Shown here in pieces: positions 36,126 to 44,434 of a stretch of 64,000 nucleotides of DNA; position 1 is the stretch's first letter; every line of letters starts with the position of its first letter. The notes under the pieces are model-generated. The model did no database searches. It saw only the letters and a list, made by a program, of their open reading frames with translations, and was not told the origin of the DNA. Source of the stretch: Eubacteriales bacterium (GTDB taxonomy: Bacteria > Bacillota > Clostridia > Lachnospirales > Lachnospiraceae); NCBI GenBank assembly GCA_030527665.1, contig JAUNAK010000002.1:21848-85847 (forward strand), in the 5' to 3' direction. A program made the position numbers and the translations under genes.

Positions 36126-36147
36126 TGCGATGCGTATATGCATCGCA
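36126..36147 (+). promoter_or_regulatory. Upstream activator palindrome 2
   Basis: TGCGATGC-N6-GCATCGCA, a perfect palindrome that differs from the one at 29351 by one symmetric base pair. It lies about 60-80 bp upstream of the sigma-54 promoter at 36209. Confidence 0.72.
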
Positions 36148-36208
36148 CATATCCGGCTCATACCGGATAAACACAGAAAACACGCAGATTTCTGTCAGCT
36201 GGATAAGT

Positions 36209-36224
36209 TGGCACGGGATTTGCT
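36209..36224 (+). promoter_or_regulatory. Sigma-54 promoter 2
   Basis: TGGCACGGGATTTGCT fits the consensus TGGCAC-N5-TTGCT exactly. GG at 36210-36211, GC at 36222-36223. It should drive the acyl-CoA dehydrogenase-EtfBA-crotonase-dehydratase genes; start expected near 36235. Confidence 0.9.
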
Positions 36225-36266
36225 GTTAATAAAAATAAAAAACAAAGTTGCATGGAGGAGCAAAAT

Positions 36267-37409
36267 ATGGATTTTCAGTTATCACCGGAGCACGTTCTGT
36301 TAAAAGAGATGTGCGCTTCTTTTGCCGAGAACGAACTTAAACCGATCGCTCGCGAGATCGACGAAGAAGAAAGATTCCCAGTTGAAACCGTGGAGAAGCT
36401 TGGAAGATACGGCTTCATGGGAATGGCATTCCCGAAGGAGTACGGTGGACAGGGAGTAGACAACCTCGCTTATGTTATCAGTATTGAGGAACTCGCTAAA
36501 AAATGCCTGAGCACAACAACCATTTACTCAGCACATTGTTCTCTGTGTGCAAATCCGATCAACCAGTTCGGAACAGAAGCACAGAAACAGAAATACCTGC
36601 CGAAACTGCTCAGCGGTGAGTGGCTTGGCGCTTTCGGTTTTACAGAGCCGAATGCAGGTACCGATTCTGCCGGACAGCAGACAGTTGCAGTACTTGACGG
36701 AGATGACTATGTAATCAACGGATCCAAGATCTTTATTACAAACTCTGCACACGCAGATGTATTTATTGTAATTGCTGTTACAGACAAGACTCAGAAACCG
36801 AGCCGTGCATGTTCTGCATTTATCGTGGAGCGTACAACTCCGGGATTCACGGTAGGCAAGAGAGAAGAAAAGATGGGTATCCGTGCATCCGATGCCTGTG
36901 AGCTGATCTTCGAGAACATGCGTGTTCCGAAAGAAAACCTGCTTGGCAAAGAGGGACAGGGATTCAAAATCGCCATGCAGACCCTGGATACAGGCCGTGT
37001 TGGTATCGCTGCACAGGCACTGGGACTTGCAGAAGGTGCACTGGAAGAGACTATCAAATATGTTAAAGAAAGAAAACAGTTCGGCAGACCGATCGCTGCA
37101 TTCCAGAACACACAGTTCACACTTGCTGAGCTGCGCACAAAAATTGAAGCTGGTCAGATGCTGGTTTACAAAGTTGCCCGCATGAAAGACAACAAACAGA
37201 ACTATTCCGTTAATGCTGCAATGGCAAAACTGTATTGCTCCCAGCTTGCAAGCGAAGTAACGACCAAATGTCTGCAGCTGTTCGGCGGTTATGGATACAT
37301 TCGTGAGTATCCGCTGGAGCGTATGATGCGTGACGCAAGAATTACAGAGATCTATGAAGGAACCAGCGAAGTTCAGAAGATGGTTATTTCAGGTTCCATG
37401 CTGAAATAA
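36267..37409 (+). CDS. Short-chain acyl-CoA dehydrogenase (butyryl-CoA dehydrogenase-like)
   Basis: 380 residues from ATG 36267 (GGAGGAG upstream; the ATG at 36252 overlaps that site). Family motifs: AFGFTEPNAGTDSAG, ITNSAHADVFIV, RVGIAAQALGLAEGA, RKQFGRPIAAFQNTQF, and the catalytic-base region ITEIYEGTSEVQK near the C terminus. With EtfBA directly downstream it would transfer electrons between crotonyl-/butyryl-CoA and the flavoprotein; such Bcd-Etf complexes often bifurcate electrons to ferredoxin. It is the first gene behind sigma-54 promoter 2. Confidence 0.92.
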   Translation: MDFQLSPEHVLLKEMCASFAENELKPIAREIDEEERFPVETVEKLGRYGFMGMAFPKEYGGQGVDNLAYVISIEELAKKCLSTTTIYSAHCSLCANPINQFGTEAQKQKYLPKLLSGEWLGAFGFTEPNAGTDSAGQQTVAVLDGDDYVINGSKIFITNSAHADVFIVIAVTDKTQKPSRACSAFIVERTTPGFTVGKREEKMGIRASDACELIFENMRVPKENLLGKEGQGFKIAMQTLDTGRVGIAAQALGLAEGALEETIKYVKERKQFGRPIAAFQNTQFTLAELRTKIEAGQMLVYKVARMKDNKQNYSVNAAMAKLYCSQLASEVTTKCLQLFGGYGYIREYPLERMMRDARITEIYEGTSEVQKMVISGSMLK

Positions 37410-37493
37410 TTCTGTTGCGGATAAATAACGTCGTTTCCGCAGCAGGAAGCGGCAGCATGTCGAATACATTAGAAAACTGAAAGGATGATAAGA

Positions 37494-38306
37494 ATGAATA
37501 TCATTGTTTGTATCAAACAGGTACCGGATACCACTGAGGTCAGACTCGATCCGAAAACTAATACACTGATTCGTGACGGCGTACCGAGCATCATCAATCC
37601 GGATGACAAAGCAGGAATCGAAGCTGCTCTTCAGATCAAAGAGAAGACAGGAGCTGCCGTAACGGTAGTATCCATGGGACCGCCGCAGGCAGAGAAGGCA
37701 ATTCGTGAAGCACTTGCTATGGGATGTGATAAAGGCGTTCTTGTTTCCGGCAGAGAGTTCGGAGGCGCAGATACCCTGGCAACTTCCACAACCATTGCAC
37801 AGGCTGTAAAGAAACTGGATTATGATCTGATCATTGCAGGCCGTCAGGCAATCGACGGAGATACCGCTCAGGTTGGTCCGCAGATCGCTGAGCATCTCGG
37901 CCTTCCGCAGATCAGCTATGCAGAATCTGTAGAGGTTGAAGAGAACAAAGTTGTTGTTAAGAGACAGTTCGAGGACAGGTATCATGTTCTGGAGGCAGAG
38001 ATGCCGGTTCTGATCACAACACTGGGTGAGAGCTTTACACCGAGATATATGACAGTCGGCGGATGTTTTGATGCATACAGAGAAAAAGAAGTAGCTGTTT
38101 GGGGATATCAGGATCTGATCGCTGACCTCAGCGAGGAAGAAGCTGCAGAGTTCACCAGAAACATTGGTCTGAAAGGTTCTCCGACCCGCGTTAAAAAATC
38201 CTTCGTAAAAGAGGCAAAGGGCGCAGGTACTATTCTGAAAGATATTACTGCAGACGAGGCTGTTGATGCTATTATCGGCAAACTGCAGGAAAAACATCTG
38301 ATTTAA
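37494..38306 (+). CDS. etfB: Electron transfer flavoprotein beta subunit
   Basis: 270 residues from ATG 37494 (AAAGGA 8 nt upstream; ATG 37485 lies inside that site). MNIIVCIKQVPDTTEVRLD is the usual EtfB start, and AGRQAIDGDTAQVGPQIAEHLG is the conserved nucleotide-binding loop. It pairs with EtfA 19 bp downstream and serves the acyl-CoA dehydrogenase upstream. Confidence 0.95.
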   Translation: MNIIVCIKQVPDTTEVRLDPKTNTLIRDGVPSIINPDDKAGIEAALQIKEKTGAAVTVVSMGPPQAEKAIREALAMGCDKGVLVSGREFGGADTLATSTTIAQAVKKLDYDLIIAGRQAIDGDTAQVGPQIAEHLGLPQISYAESVEVEENKVVVKRQFEDRYHVLEAEMPVLITTLGESFTPRYMTVGGCFDAYREKEVAVWGYQDLIADLSEEEAAEFTRNIGLKGSPTRVKKSFVKEAKGAGTILKDITADEAVDAIIGKLQEKHLI

Positions 38307-38325
38307 GCAGGAGGAGAAAAGACAA

Positions 38326-39312
38326 ATGAGCAAAAATGTATTTGTAATGGCAGAACAGAGAGATGGTGTGATCAGCAAAGTAACTCTGGAACTGCTTGGA
38401 AAAGGCAGAACTCTTGCAGATACTCTCGGACAGGAGCTGGTAGCAGTTGTTCTGGGAAGCGGAATCGCCGATAAAGCAAACGAGCTGATCGCATACGGTG
38501 CGGACCGTGTGCTTGTAGTTGATGATCCGATGCTGAAAGAGTATCTGACCGAGCCGTATGCAGCTGCAACAACCAAAGTTATCAGAGAGTATGAGCCGGA
38601 TATCGTTTTGTATGGAGCAACCAGTATCGGCCGTGATCTTGCACCGAGAATTTCCGCAAGAGTAAAAACTGGTCTGACAGCTGACTGTACAAAACTGGAG
38701 ATCGATGAGGAGACAAAACTTCTGGCTATGACCAGACCGGCATTCGGCGGAAATATTATGGCAACCATTATGTGTGCCGATCATCGTCCGCAGATGGCAA
38801 CCGTTCGTCCGGGTGTTATGCAGGCGCTGGAGAAAGACGAGACAAGAACCGGTTCTGTAGAGAAGGTTGATGTTGATCTTACCGGATGCGATTCCAAGGT
38901 CAAGATTCGCGAAGTTGTTATGTTTAAGAAGAAAGCAGCTGATATCACAGAGTCCAAGATGCTTGTTTCGGCAGGACGCGGTATCGGAAGCGAAGAGAAT
39001 ATGCAGATGGTCAAAGACGTTGCTGCGGCTCTGGGCGCTGATCTCTGCGGTTCCCGTGCTGTCATCGACCAGGGATGGCTGGCTAAAGATCTGCAGATCG
39101 GTCAGACCGGCAAGACCGTTCGTCCGCAGCTGTATCTGGCATGCGGTATTTCCGGTGCTATCCAGCATGTAGCCGGTATGGAAGGCTCCGAGCTGATCGT
39201 TGCCATTAACAAAAATGAAGGCGCACCGATCTTCAAAGTTGCTGACCTGGGTATCGTTGGTGATCTGAAAGTGATTCTGCCGAAGCTGGCTAAGAAACTG
39301 GAAGAGATCTGA
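38326..39312 (+). CDS. etfA: Electron transfer flavoprotein alpha subunit
   Basis: 328 residues. The C-terminal FAD domain shows SAGRGIGSEENM, GSRAVIDQGW, IGQTGKTVRPQLYLACGISG and AINKNEGAPIFKVADLGIVGD, all standard for EtfA. It forms the heterodimer with EtfB. AGGAGGAG precedes the ATG. Confidence 0.96.
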   Translation: MSKNVFVMAEQRDGVISKVTLELLGKGRTLADTLGQELVAVVLGSGIADKANELIAYGADRVLVVDDPMLKEYLTEPYAAATTKVIREYEPDIVLYGATSIGRDLAPRISARVKTGLTADCTKLEIDEETKLLAMTRPAFGGNIMATIMCADHRPQMATVRPGVMQALEKDETRTGSVEKVDVDLTGCDSKVKIREVVMFKKKAADITESKMLVSAGRGIGSEENMQMVKDVAAALGADLCGSRAVIDQGWLAKDLQIGQTGKTVRPQLYLACGISGAIQHVAGMEGSELIVAINKNEGAPIFKVADLGIVGDLKVILPKLAKKLEEI

Positions 39313-39327
39313 TCAACAGAATGGAAA

Positions 39328-39349
39328 CCTCCCGTCCTCGGACGGGAGG
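39328..39349 (+). promoter_or_regulatory. Strong intercistronic hairpin after etfA
   Basis: CCTCCCGTCC-TC-GGACGGGAGG, a perfect 10-bp stem with no T run. It may protect the upstream mRNA or partly stop transcription. Confidence 0.55.
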
Positions 39350-39375
39350 AAATTATAGAAAAGAGGGAATAAACG

Positions 39376-40152
39376 ATGAGCACAGTATTATATGAGAAGA
39401 AAGGCCATGTGGGTCTGATTACATTAAACAATCCGAAAAAGCTCAACGCTTTAAGCGCAGCTTTCATGACTGAGATCGAGAATGCAGTAGCAGAAGTTGA
39501 GAAGGATACAGATGTGTATGTCTGCATCATTACAGGTGTTGAAAAAGCGTTTATTGCCGGAGCTGATATCAGCGAAATGTGTCCGCTGACAGCTGCAGGT
39601 GCAATCGCATGGGGCAAACAGGGGACCGATCTGAACCTTCGTATTGAGAATCTTCGTGTACCGGTTATTGCTGCTGTTAACGGATTTGCACTGGGCGGCG
39701 GATGTGAGCTTGCCATGGCATGTGATATTCGCATTGCTTCCGAAAAAGCAAAATTCGGTCAGCCGGAAGTCGGCCTGGGAATCACGCCGGGTGCAGGCGG
39801 CACACAGAGACTTCCGAGACTGGTTGGCGCAGGAATCGCAAAAGAACTTCTGTACACCGGAAGAATGATCAATGCACAGGAGGCATACCGCATCGGTCTT
39901 GTTAATAAGGTAACCGCTCCGGAAGAACTGATGGATGCAGCATTTGCACTGGCTGATGAGATCATCAAGAATGCACAGATTGCCGTACAGCAGACAAAAC
40001 GCTGCGTAAACCGCGGTATCGAGACCGATATTGTTACCGGTATTGATTTTGAGCAGCAGGCATTTGCAGTATGCAATGCAACAGAGGATAAGCAAATCGG
40101 TATGGGCGCCTTCCTGCGTAAAGAAAAAGAGAAAAATTTCGTTTACAGATAA
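39376..40152 (+). CDS. crt: Enoyl-CoA hydratase (crotonase)
   Basis: 258 residues. Oxyanion-hole motifs IAGADISEM and GFALGGGCELAMACDIRIAS are present, with the catalytic Glu pair at GQPEVGLGITPGAGGTQRL. It hydrates crotonyl-CoA to 3-hydroxybutyryl-CoA, or a longer enoyl-CoA. It sits between etfA and the 4-hydroxybutyryl-CoA dehydratase gene, which itself makes crotonyl-CoA. Confidence 0.94.
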   Translation: MSTVLYEKKGHVGLITLNNPKKLNALSAAFMTEIENAVAEVEKDTDVYVCIITGVEKAFIAGADISEMCPLTAAGAIAWGKQGTDLNLRIENLRVPVIAAVNGFALGGGCELAMACDIRIASEKAKFGQPEVGLGITPGAGGTQRLPRLVGAGIAKELLYTGRMINAQEAYRIGLVNKVTAPEELMDAAFALADEIIKNAQIAVQQTKRCVNRGIETDIVTGIDFEQQAFAVCNATEDKQIGMGAFLRKEKEKNFVYR

Positions 40153-40216
40153 GTACTGTATAGAACAGTTATGCAGCATGTGAAGCATGCGTGAGGGATT
40201 AGAAAGGGAAATTGCT

Positions 40217-41662
40217 ATGGCATTAATGACAGGTGAGCAGTATGTGGAGAGCATCCGCAATCTGCATATGAATATCTGGCTTTTTGGAGAGAAAGTTGAG
40301 AATTCGGTAGATAATCCGATTCTTCGTCCATCTCTTAACTCGGTTCGTGCAACCTATGATCTGGCACAGGAAGAAGAGTACCGGGATCTGATGACAGTCG
40401 TTCTGGATAACGGAGAAAGAATCAATCGATTCACCAATATTCACAGAAGTACCGAGGATCTTGTTAATAAAGTAAAAATGCAGAGACTTCTCGGACAGAA
40501 GACGGCAAGCTGTTTCCAGCGCTGCGTTGGCATGGATGCCATGAACGCTGTATTCAGCACGACCTATGAAGTGGATCAGAAATACGGTACGCCGTATCAT
40601 GCAAACTTCAGAAAATTCCTGGAGATGGTACAGTCCAGAGACTATACCGTTGACGGTGCAATGACCGACCCGAAGGGGGATCGTTCCCTTCCGCCTCATA
40701 AACAGGCAGATCCGGATCTGTATCTGCATGTTGTAGAGCAGAGAGAAGACGGCATCGTTGTCTGCGGTGCAAAAGCGCATCAGACAGGTATTGTTAACTC
40801 TCACGAAGTACTTGTTATGCCGACCATCGCCATGGGAGAAGCTGACAAAGATTACGCAGTGTCCTTTGCGGTTCCGACCGATACCGAAGGCATTACCATT
40901 ATCGTAGGCCGTCAGTCCTGTGATACAAGAAAGAAAGAGAGAACCACCATTGACGTTGGAAACAGCGTATACGGCGGTATGGAGGCTCTTGTTGTATTTG
41001 ATCATGTATTCGTACCGAATGACCGTATTTTCCTGAACGGAGAGTATGATTTTGCCGGCATGCTGGTTGAACGTTTTGCCGGATATCACAGACAGAGCTA
41101 CGGCGGCTGCAAAGTCGGTGTCGGCGATGTACTGATCGGTGCAACTGCACTTGCGGCTGATTTCAACGGTGTGCAGAAAGCTTCCCATGTTAAAGACAAA
41201 CTAATCGAGATGACTCATCTGAATGAGACTTTGTACAGCTGCGGTATTGCATGTTCTGCACAGGGTACAAAGACAGCATCCGGAAACTATATGATCGATC
41301 TGCTTCTTGCAAACGTATGCAAACAGAACGTTACCAGATTTCCGTATGAGATCACCAGACTGGCAGAGGATATTGCCGGAGGTCTGATGGTAACCGCTCC
41401 GTCTGAGGCTGATATGAATTCTCCGGAAGTTGGTCCGATGGTTAAGAAATATCTGCAGGGAACTTCAGCTGTAAGCATGGAGGATCGTCTGAAGATCTTC
41501 CGTCTGATCGAGAATATGACTTTGGGAACCGCTGCTGTCGGATATCGTACCGAGTCCATGCATGGTGCAGGTTCTCCGCAGGCACAGAGAATCGTTATCT
41601 CCCGTCAGTGTGATATGAACGGCAAGAAGGAACTGGCTAAGAAACTGGCACATATTGATTGA
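40217..41662 (+). CDS. abfD: 4-hydroxybutyryl-CoA dehydratase / vinylacetyl-CoA delta-isomerase family
   Basis: 481 residues from ATG 40217 (GAAAGGG upstream). The [4Fe-4S] ligands of Clostridium aminobutyricum AbfD are all present: Cys99 and Cys103 (CFQRC), His291 and Cys298 (HRQSYGGC, one residue shifted from 292 and 299). Known active-site residues are also kept: Thr190, Glu256, Tyr295, Lys299. This separates it from the FAD monooxygenases of the HpaB superfamily, which lack the cluster. It would turn 4-hydroxybutyryl-CoA into crotonyl-CoA by radical chemistry. A substituted 4-hydroxyacyl-CoA is possible. It is oxygen-sensitive in known cases, which fits a strict anaerobe. Confidence 0.9.
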   Translation: MALMTGEQYVESIRNLHMNIWLFGEKVENSVDNPILRPSLNSVRATYDLAQEEEYRDLMTVVLDNGERINRFTNIHRSTEDLVNKVKMQRLLGQKTASCFQRCVGMDAMNAVFSTTYEVDQKYGTPYHANFRKFLEMVQSRDYTVDGAMTDPKGDRSLPPHKQADPDLYLHVVEQREDGIVVCGAKAHQTGIVNSHEVLVMPTIAMGEADKDYAVSFAVPTDTEGITIIVGRQSCDTRKKERTTIDVGNSVYGGMEALVVFDHVFVPNDRIFLNGEYDFAGMLVERFAGYHRQSYGGCKVGVGDVLIGATALAADFNGVQKASHVKDKLIEMTHLNETLYSCGIACSAQGTKTASGNYMIDLLLANVCKQNVTRFPYEITRLAEDIAGGLMVTAPSEADMNSPEVGPMVKKYLQGTSAVSMEDRLKIFRLIENMTLGTAAVGYRTESMHGAGSPQAQRIVISRQCDMNGKKELAKKLAHID

Positions 41663-41673
41663 TCGTTGATCGA

Positions 41674-41692
41674 AAGCCCGCTTTGCGGGCTT
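41674..41692 (+). promoter_or_regulatory. Intercistronic hairpin after the dehydratase gene
   Basis: AAGCCCGC-TTT-GCGGGCTT, perfect 8-bp stem 11 bp after the stop, followed by CGTTAT rather than a T run. Weak terminator or mRNA-stabilising hairpin. Confidence 0.5.
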
Positions 41693-41713
41693 CGTTATAA
41701 GAGGTGATTGCAA

Positions 41714-42649
41714 ATGGCAAAAGAAAAAATTGGTGTTGTCGGTACAGGCAACATCGGAGCCTGTTATGCGACTCTGTCTGCAGGAAACGGTTTTGATACA
41801 ACCGTTATTGCCTACAACGAAGCCGAAAAAGAAAGATGTATTAATACTTTTGAGAAAAACTTTGCAGATCTGGCATCTTATGGTCTGGTAACAGAGGCCA
41901 ATATTGAAGCAGCCAGAAAGCTGCTGCATATCTACTGCGATTATTCCGCACTGGACGGCTGTGAATTTGTATTTGAAGCTACACTGGAGAATATCAATGT
42001 TAAGAAGGAAGTATATGCCAACATTGAAGCTGTTGTTGCTTCCGATACGATTATTGCATCCAGTACGTCTTCGATCACAGCTGAACAGCTGGCCGAGCAT
42101 GTGAAGGTGAAAGAAAGACTGATCGTTGCACATCCGTTCCAGCCGGCACATCTGCTTCCGCTTGTTGAACTGGTAGGAAACAGCACAACAACACCGGAGA
42201 TTCTGGCAAAGGCAAAGAGAATTCTGGAAAGCATGGATCGTCAGGTCGTAGTTCTTCACAAAGATGCTGCCGGATTTATTGTAAATCGTCTGGCACAGGC
42301 ACTTTTCAGAGAATCACTGTATCTGGTAGAGCAGGGAGTGGCAACCGTTGAGGATATTGATAAATCCATCAAATATGCGGTTGGCATGCGTTATGCATCC
42401 ATCGGTCTGCTGGAGTATTTCGATGATGTAGGTTTTGATCTGGAGAAGAGCATTGCTCTGAATGTTTACCCGGATCTTTGCGGAACGACAGAGATCCAGG
42501 ATATCGTGAATAAGGGTATCGAAGCTGGAACCACCGGTCTTCTGGCAGGCAAAGGTCTGTATGACTGGAGCGACCGTGATGTGGAGGAATATCGTCAGCG
42601 TAAATTAAAACCATATCTGGATACTTTCCATTGGAATCTTCCGGAATAA
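41714..42649 (+). CDS. 3-hydroxyacyl-CoA dehydrogenase family protein
   Basis: 311 residues from ATG 41714 (GAGGTG 7 nt upstream). NAD-binding motif VGTGNIGACYATLSAGNG at the N terminus, ASSTSSITAEQLAEHV, and VAHPFQPAHLLPLVELVGN with the catalytic His, then DAAGFIVNRLAQALFRES. The close match to the 3HCDH fold is clear, but it differs from the second copy at 55678 (279 residues, typical HBD). It may therefore oxidise another 3-hydroxy compound, such as a branched or cyclic acid. Confidence 0.85.
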   Translation: MAKEKIGVVGTGNIGACYATLSAGNGFDTTVIAYNEAEKERCINTFEKNFADLASYGLVTEANIEAARKLLHIYCDYSALDGCEFVFEATLENINVKKEVYANIEAVVASDTIIASSTSSITAEQLAEHVKVKERLIVAHPFQPAHLLPLVELVGNSTTTPEILAKAKRILESMDRQVVVLHKDAAGFIVNRLAQALFRESLYLVEQGVATVEDIDKSIKYAVGMRYASIGLLEYFDDVGFDLEKSIALNVYPDLCGTTEIQDIVNKGIEAGTTGLLAGKGLYDWSDRDVEEYRQRKLKPYLDTFHWNLPE

Positions 42650-42661
42650 AGGAGAAACAAA

Positions 42662-43429
42662 ATGAGAGTAAATGAACTGAAAAAAAGAATTAAAGCCGGA
42701 GAACCGGTGATCGGTACTTTTGCAAAAATCAACGATCCGCTTGTAGCCGAGGTTCTGGCGCTTGCAGGTTTCGATTTCTTCGTCCTTGATACGGAGCATG
42801 TGGCAATGGATCGTGAGCAGCTCACCAATATTCTTCGTGCTGCCGAAGCCTTCGGAATTACGCCGATCGTTCGTGTGCGTGAGAACAACCAGGTTGAAAT
42901 CCTTCAGAATCTTGATCTTGGATACATGGGAGTTCAGGTTCCGAACGTAGATACACCGGATGAGGCAAGAGCTCTTGTACAGAGCGTGAAATACCAGCCG
43001 CTTGGTGTTCGTGGATTTTCTCCGAGTGTTCGTGCATGCGGATACGGCTCCTGCAGTATTCCGGAGTATATCGAGATGGCGAACGAGAATACAATGGTCG
43101 TATCGCATTGCGAGACAAAGACCTGCGTGGAGAATATCGATGAGATCCTTACCATTCCGGGTATCGATGTAATCTTTATCGGACCGATGGATCTGTCTCA
43201 GTCTTACGGCAAGACCGGCTTCCCGGGAGATCCGGAAGTAAAAGGTGCCATCGACACAGTAATCGATAAATGTGTAAAGAGCGGCATGGCAGTTGGTACC
43301 ACTGCTGCAAATGCACAGGCTGCAAAAGCTCTGATCGACCGCGGCGTGCAGTACATTCTGCTCGGAAGCGACCAGGGAGCGATCCTCGGATGGGGTAAAA
43401 ATCTGATCAAGCAGATCAAAGAAAGCTAA
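42662..43429 (+). CDS. HpcH/HpaI-family class II pyruvate aldolase
   Basis: 255 residues with the family core: GTFAKINDPLVAEVLALAGF, DFFVLDTEHVAMDREQ, PIVRVRENNQVEI, GYMGVQVPNVDTPDEA and DVIFIGPMDLSQSYG. HpaI-type enzymes use a divalent metal and cleave 4-hydroxy-2-oxoacids to pyruvate plus an aldehyde; HpaI itself yields succinic semialdehyde, and rhamnonate/galactarate homologues yield lactaldehyde or tartronate semialdehyde. In this island succinic semialdehyde would link directly to 4-hydroxybutyryl-CoA chemistry (inference). AAAGGAG precedes the ATG. Confidence 0.88.
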   Translation: MRVNELKKRIKAGEPVIGTFAKINDPLVAEVLALAGFDFFVLDTEHVAMDREQLTNILRAAEAFGITPIVRVRENNQVEILQNLDLGYMGVQVPNVDTPDEARALVQSVKYQPLGVRGFSPSVRACGYGSCSIPEYIEMANENTMVVSHCETKTCVENIDEILTIPGIDVIFIGPMDLSQSYGKTGFPGDPEVKGAIDTVIDKCVKSGMAVGTTAANAQAAKALIDRGVQYILLGSDQGAILGWGKNLIKQIKES

Positions 43430-43443
43430 GAAAGGCAAAAATT

Positions 43444-44400
43444 ATGAAGATTTTTCTTACCGAAAAAATTCATGAGAATGCAGTCGCATTCTTGAAAGAG
43501 CATGGTGAAGTTGTTCAGGGAACTTCGGTAAAGAGCGAAGATATTCTTACACAGGCTGCTGACTGTGATGCGATCCTGATTCGCTCCGCGAAGATCACAG
43601 GAGAAATGATGGAGCAGCTTCCGAATCTGAAGGTAGTGGCAAAACACGGAATCGGTGTTGATAATATTGATGTTGAAAAAGCTTCGGAGCTTGGAATCTA
43701 TGTGGTAAATGCTCCGTTCTCCAACCTGAATGCTGTTGCTGAGCATTCACTGGCTCTGATCATGGCACTTTCCAAAAATATGGTGCTACTGGACACCGCT
43801 ACACGCAATGGCGGATTCAAGAAGAGAAATGCTTATGTGAATCTGGAACTGAAAGGCAAGACACTTGGTCTGGTTGGCTTTGGACGTATTGCAAAGATGC
43901 TTGCAAAAAAAGTCAGTGCGATGGACATGAAGGTGCTTGCAAGCGATCCTTACGGCAATCCGGAGGATGCAAAGGCACTGAATGTCACACTCTGTGACAT
44001 GGATACACTGATTGCAGAGAGTGATTTTATCAGTGTACACGTTCCGCTTCTGCCGGATACCAGACATATGTGCAATGCAGAATTCTTCGGCAAAATGAAG
44101 AACAGTGCTATGCTGATCAATGCATCCAGAGGCCCGGTCGTAGATGAGGAAGCTCTGTATGAAGCATTGAAAAACGGTGTGATCGCCGGAGCTGGTCTGG
44201 ATGTATTCGAACAGGAGCCGCCGCAGGATGACAACCCGCTGTTCGATCTGGATAATGTGATCGTATCTCCGCATAACGCTGCACTTACCGATGAAGCACT
44301 TCTGGCAATGGCAATGGACAGTGCAAAAGGCGTTGTGGAAGTACTGGAAGGACAGACACCGGAATTTTTCGTAAACAGAAATACATTCAAGAGTAAATAA
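43444..44400 (+). CDS. D-isomer-specific 2-hydroxyacid dehydrogenase
   Basis: 318 residues, phosphoglycerate-dehydrogenase-like. NAD motif LGLVGFGRIAKMLAKKVSA; catalytic Arg in NASRGPVVDEEALYEAL, Glu in LDVFEQEPPQDD and His in VSPHNAALTDEA. It interconverts a 2-oxoacid and a D-2-hydroxyacid. It follows the aldolase gene by 14 bp, so its substrate is probably a precursor or product of that aldolase. Confidence 0.9.
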   Translation: MKIFLTEKIHENAVAFLKEHGEVVQGTSVKSEDILTQAADCDAILIRSAKITGEMMEQLPNLKVVAKHGIGVDNIDVEKASELGIYVVNAPFSNLNAVAEHSLALIMALSKNMVLLDTATRNGGFKKRNAYVNLELKGKTLGLVGFGRIAKMLAKKVSAMDMKVLASDPYGNPEDAKALNVTLCDMDTLIAESDFISVHVPLLPDTRHMCNAEFFGKMKNSAMLINASRGPVVDEEALYEALKNGVIAGAGLDVFEQEPPQDDNPLFDLDNVIVSPHNAALTDEALLAMAMDSAKGVVEVLEGQTPEFFVNRNTFKSK

Positions 44401-44434
44401 TTTTCAGCAGAAGAGCTGACAGGAGGATAAAGTA

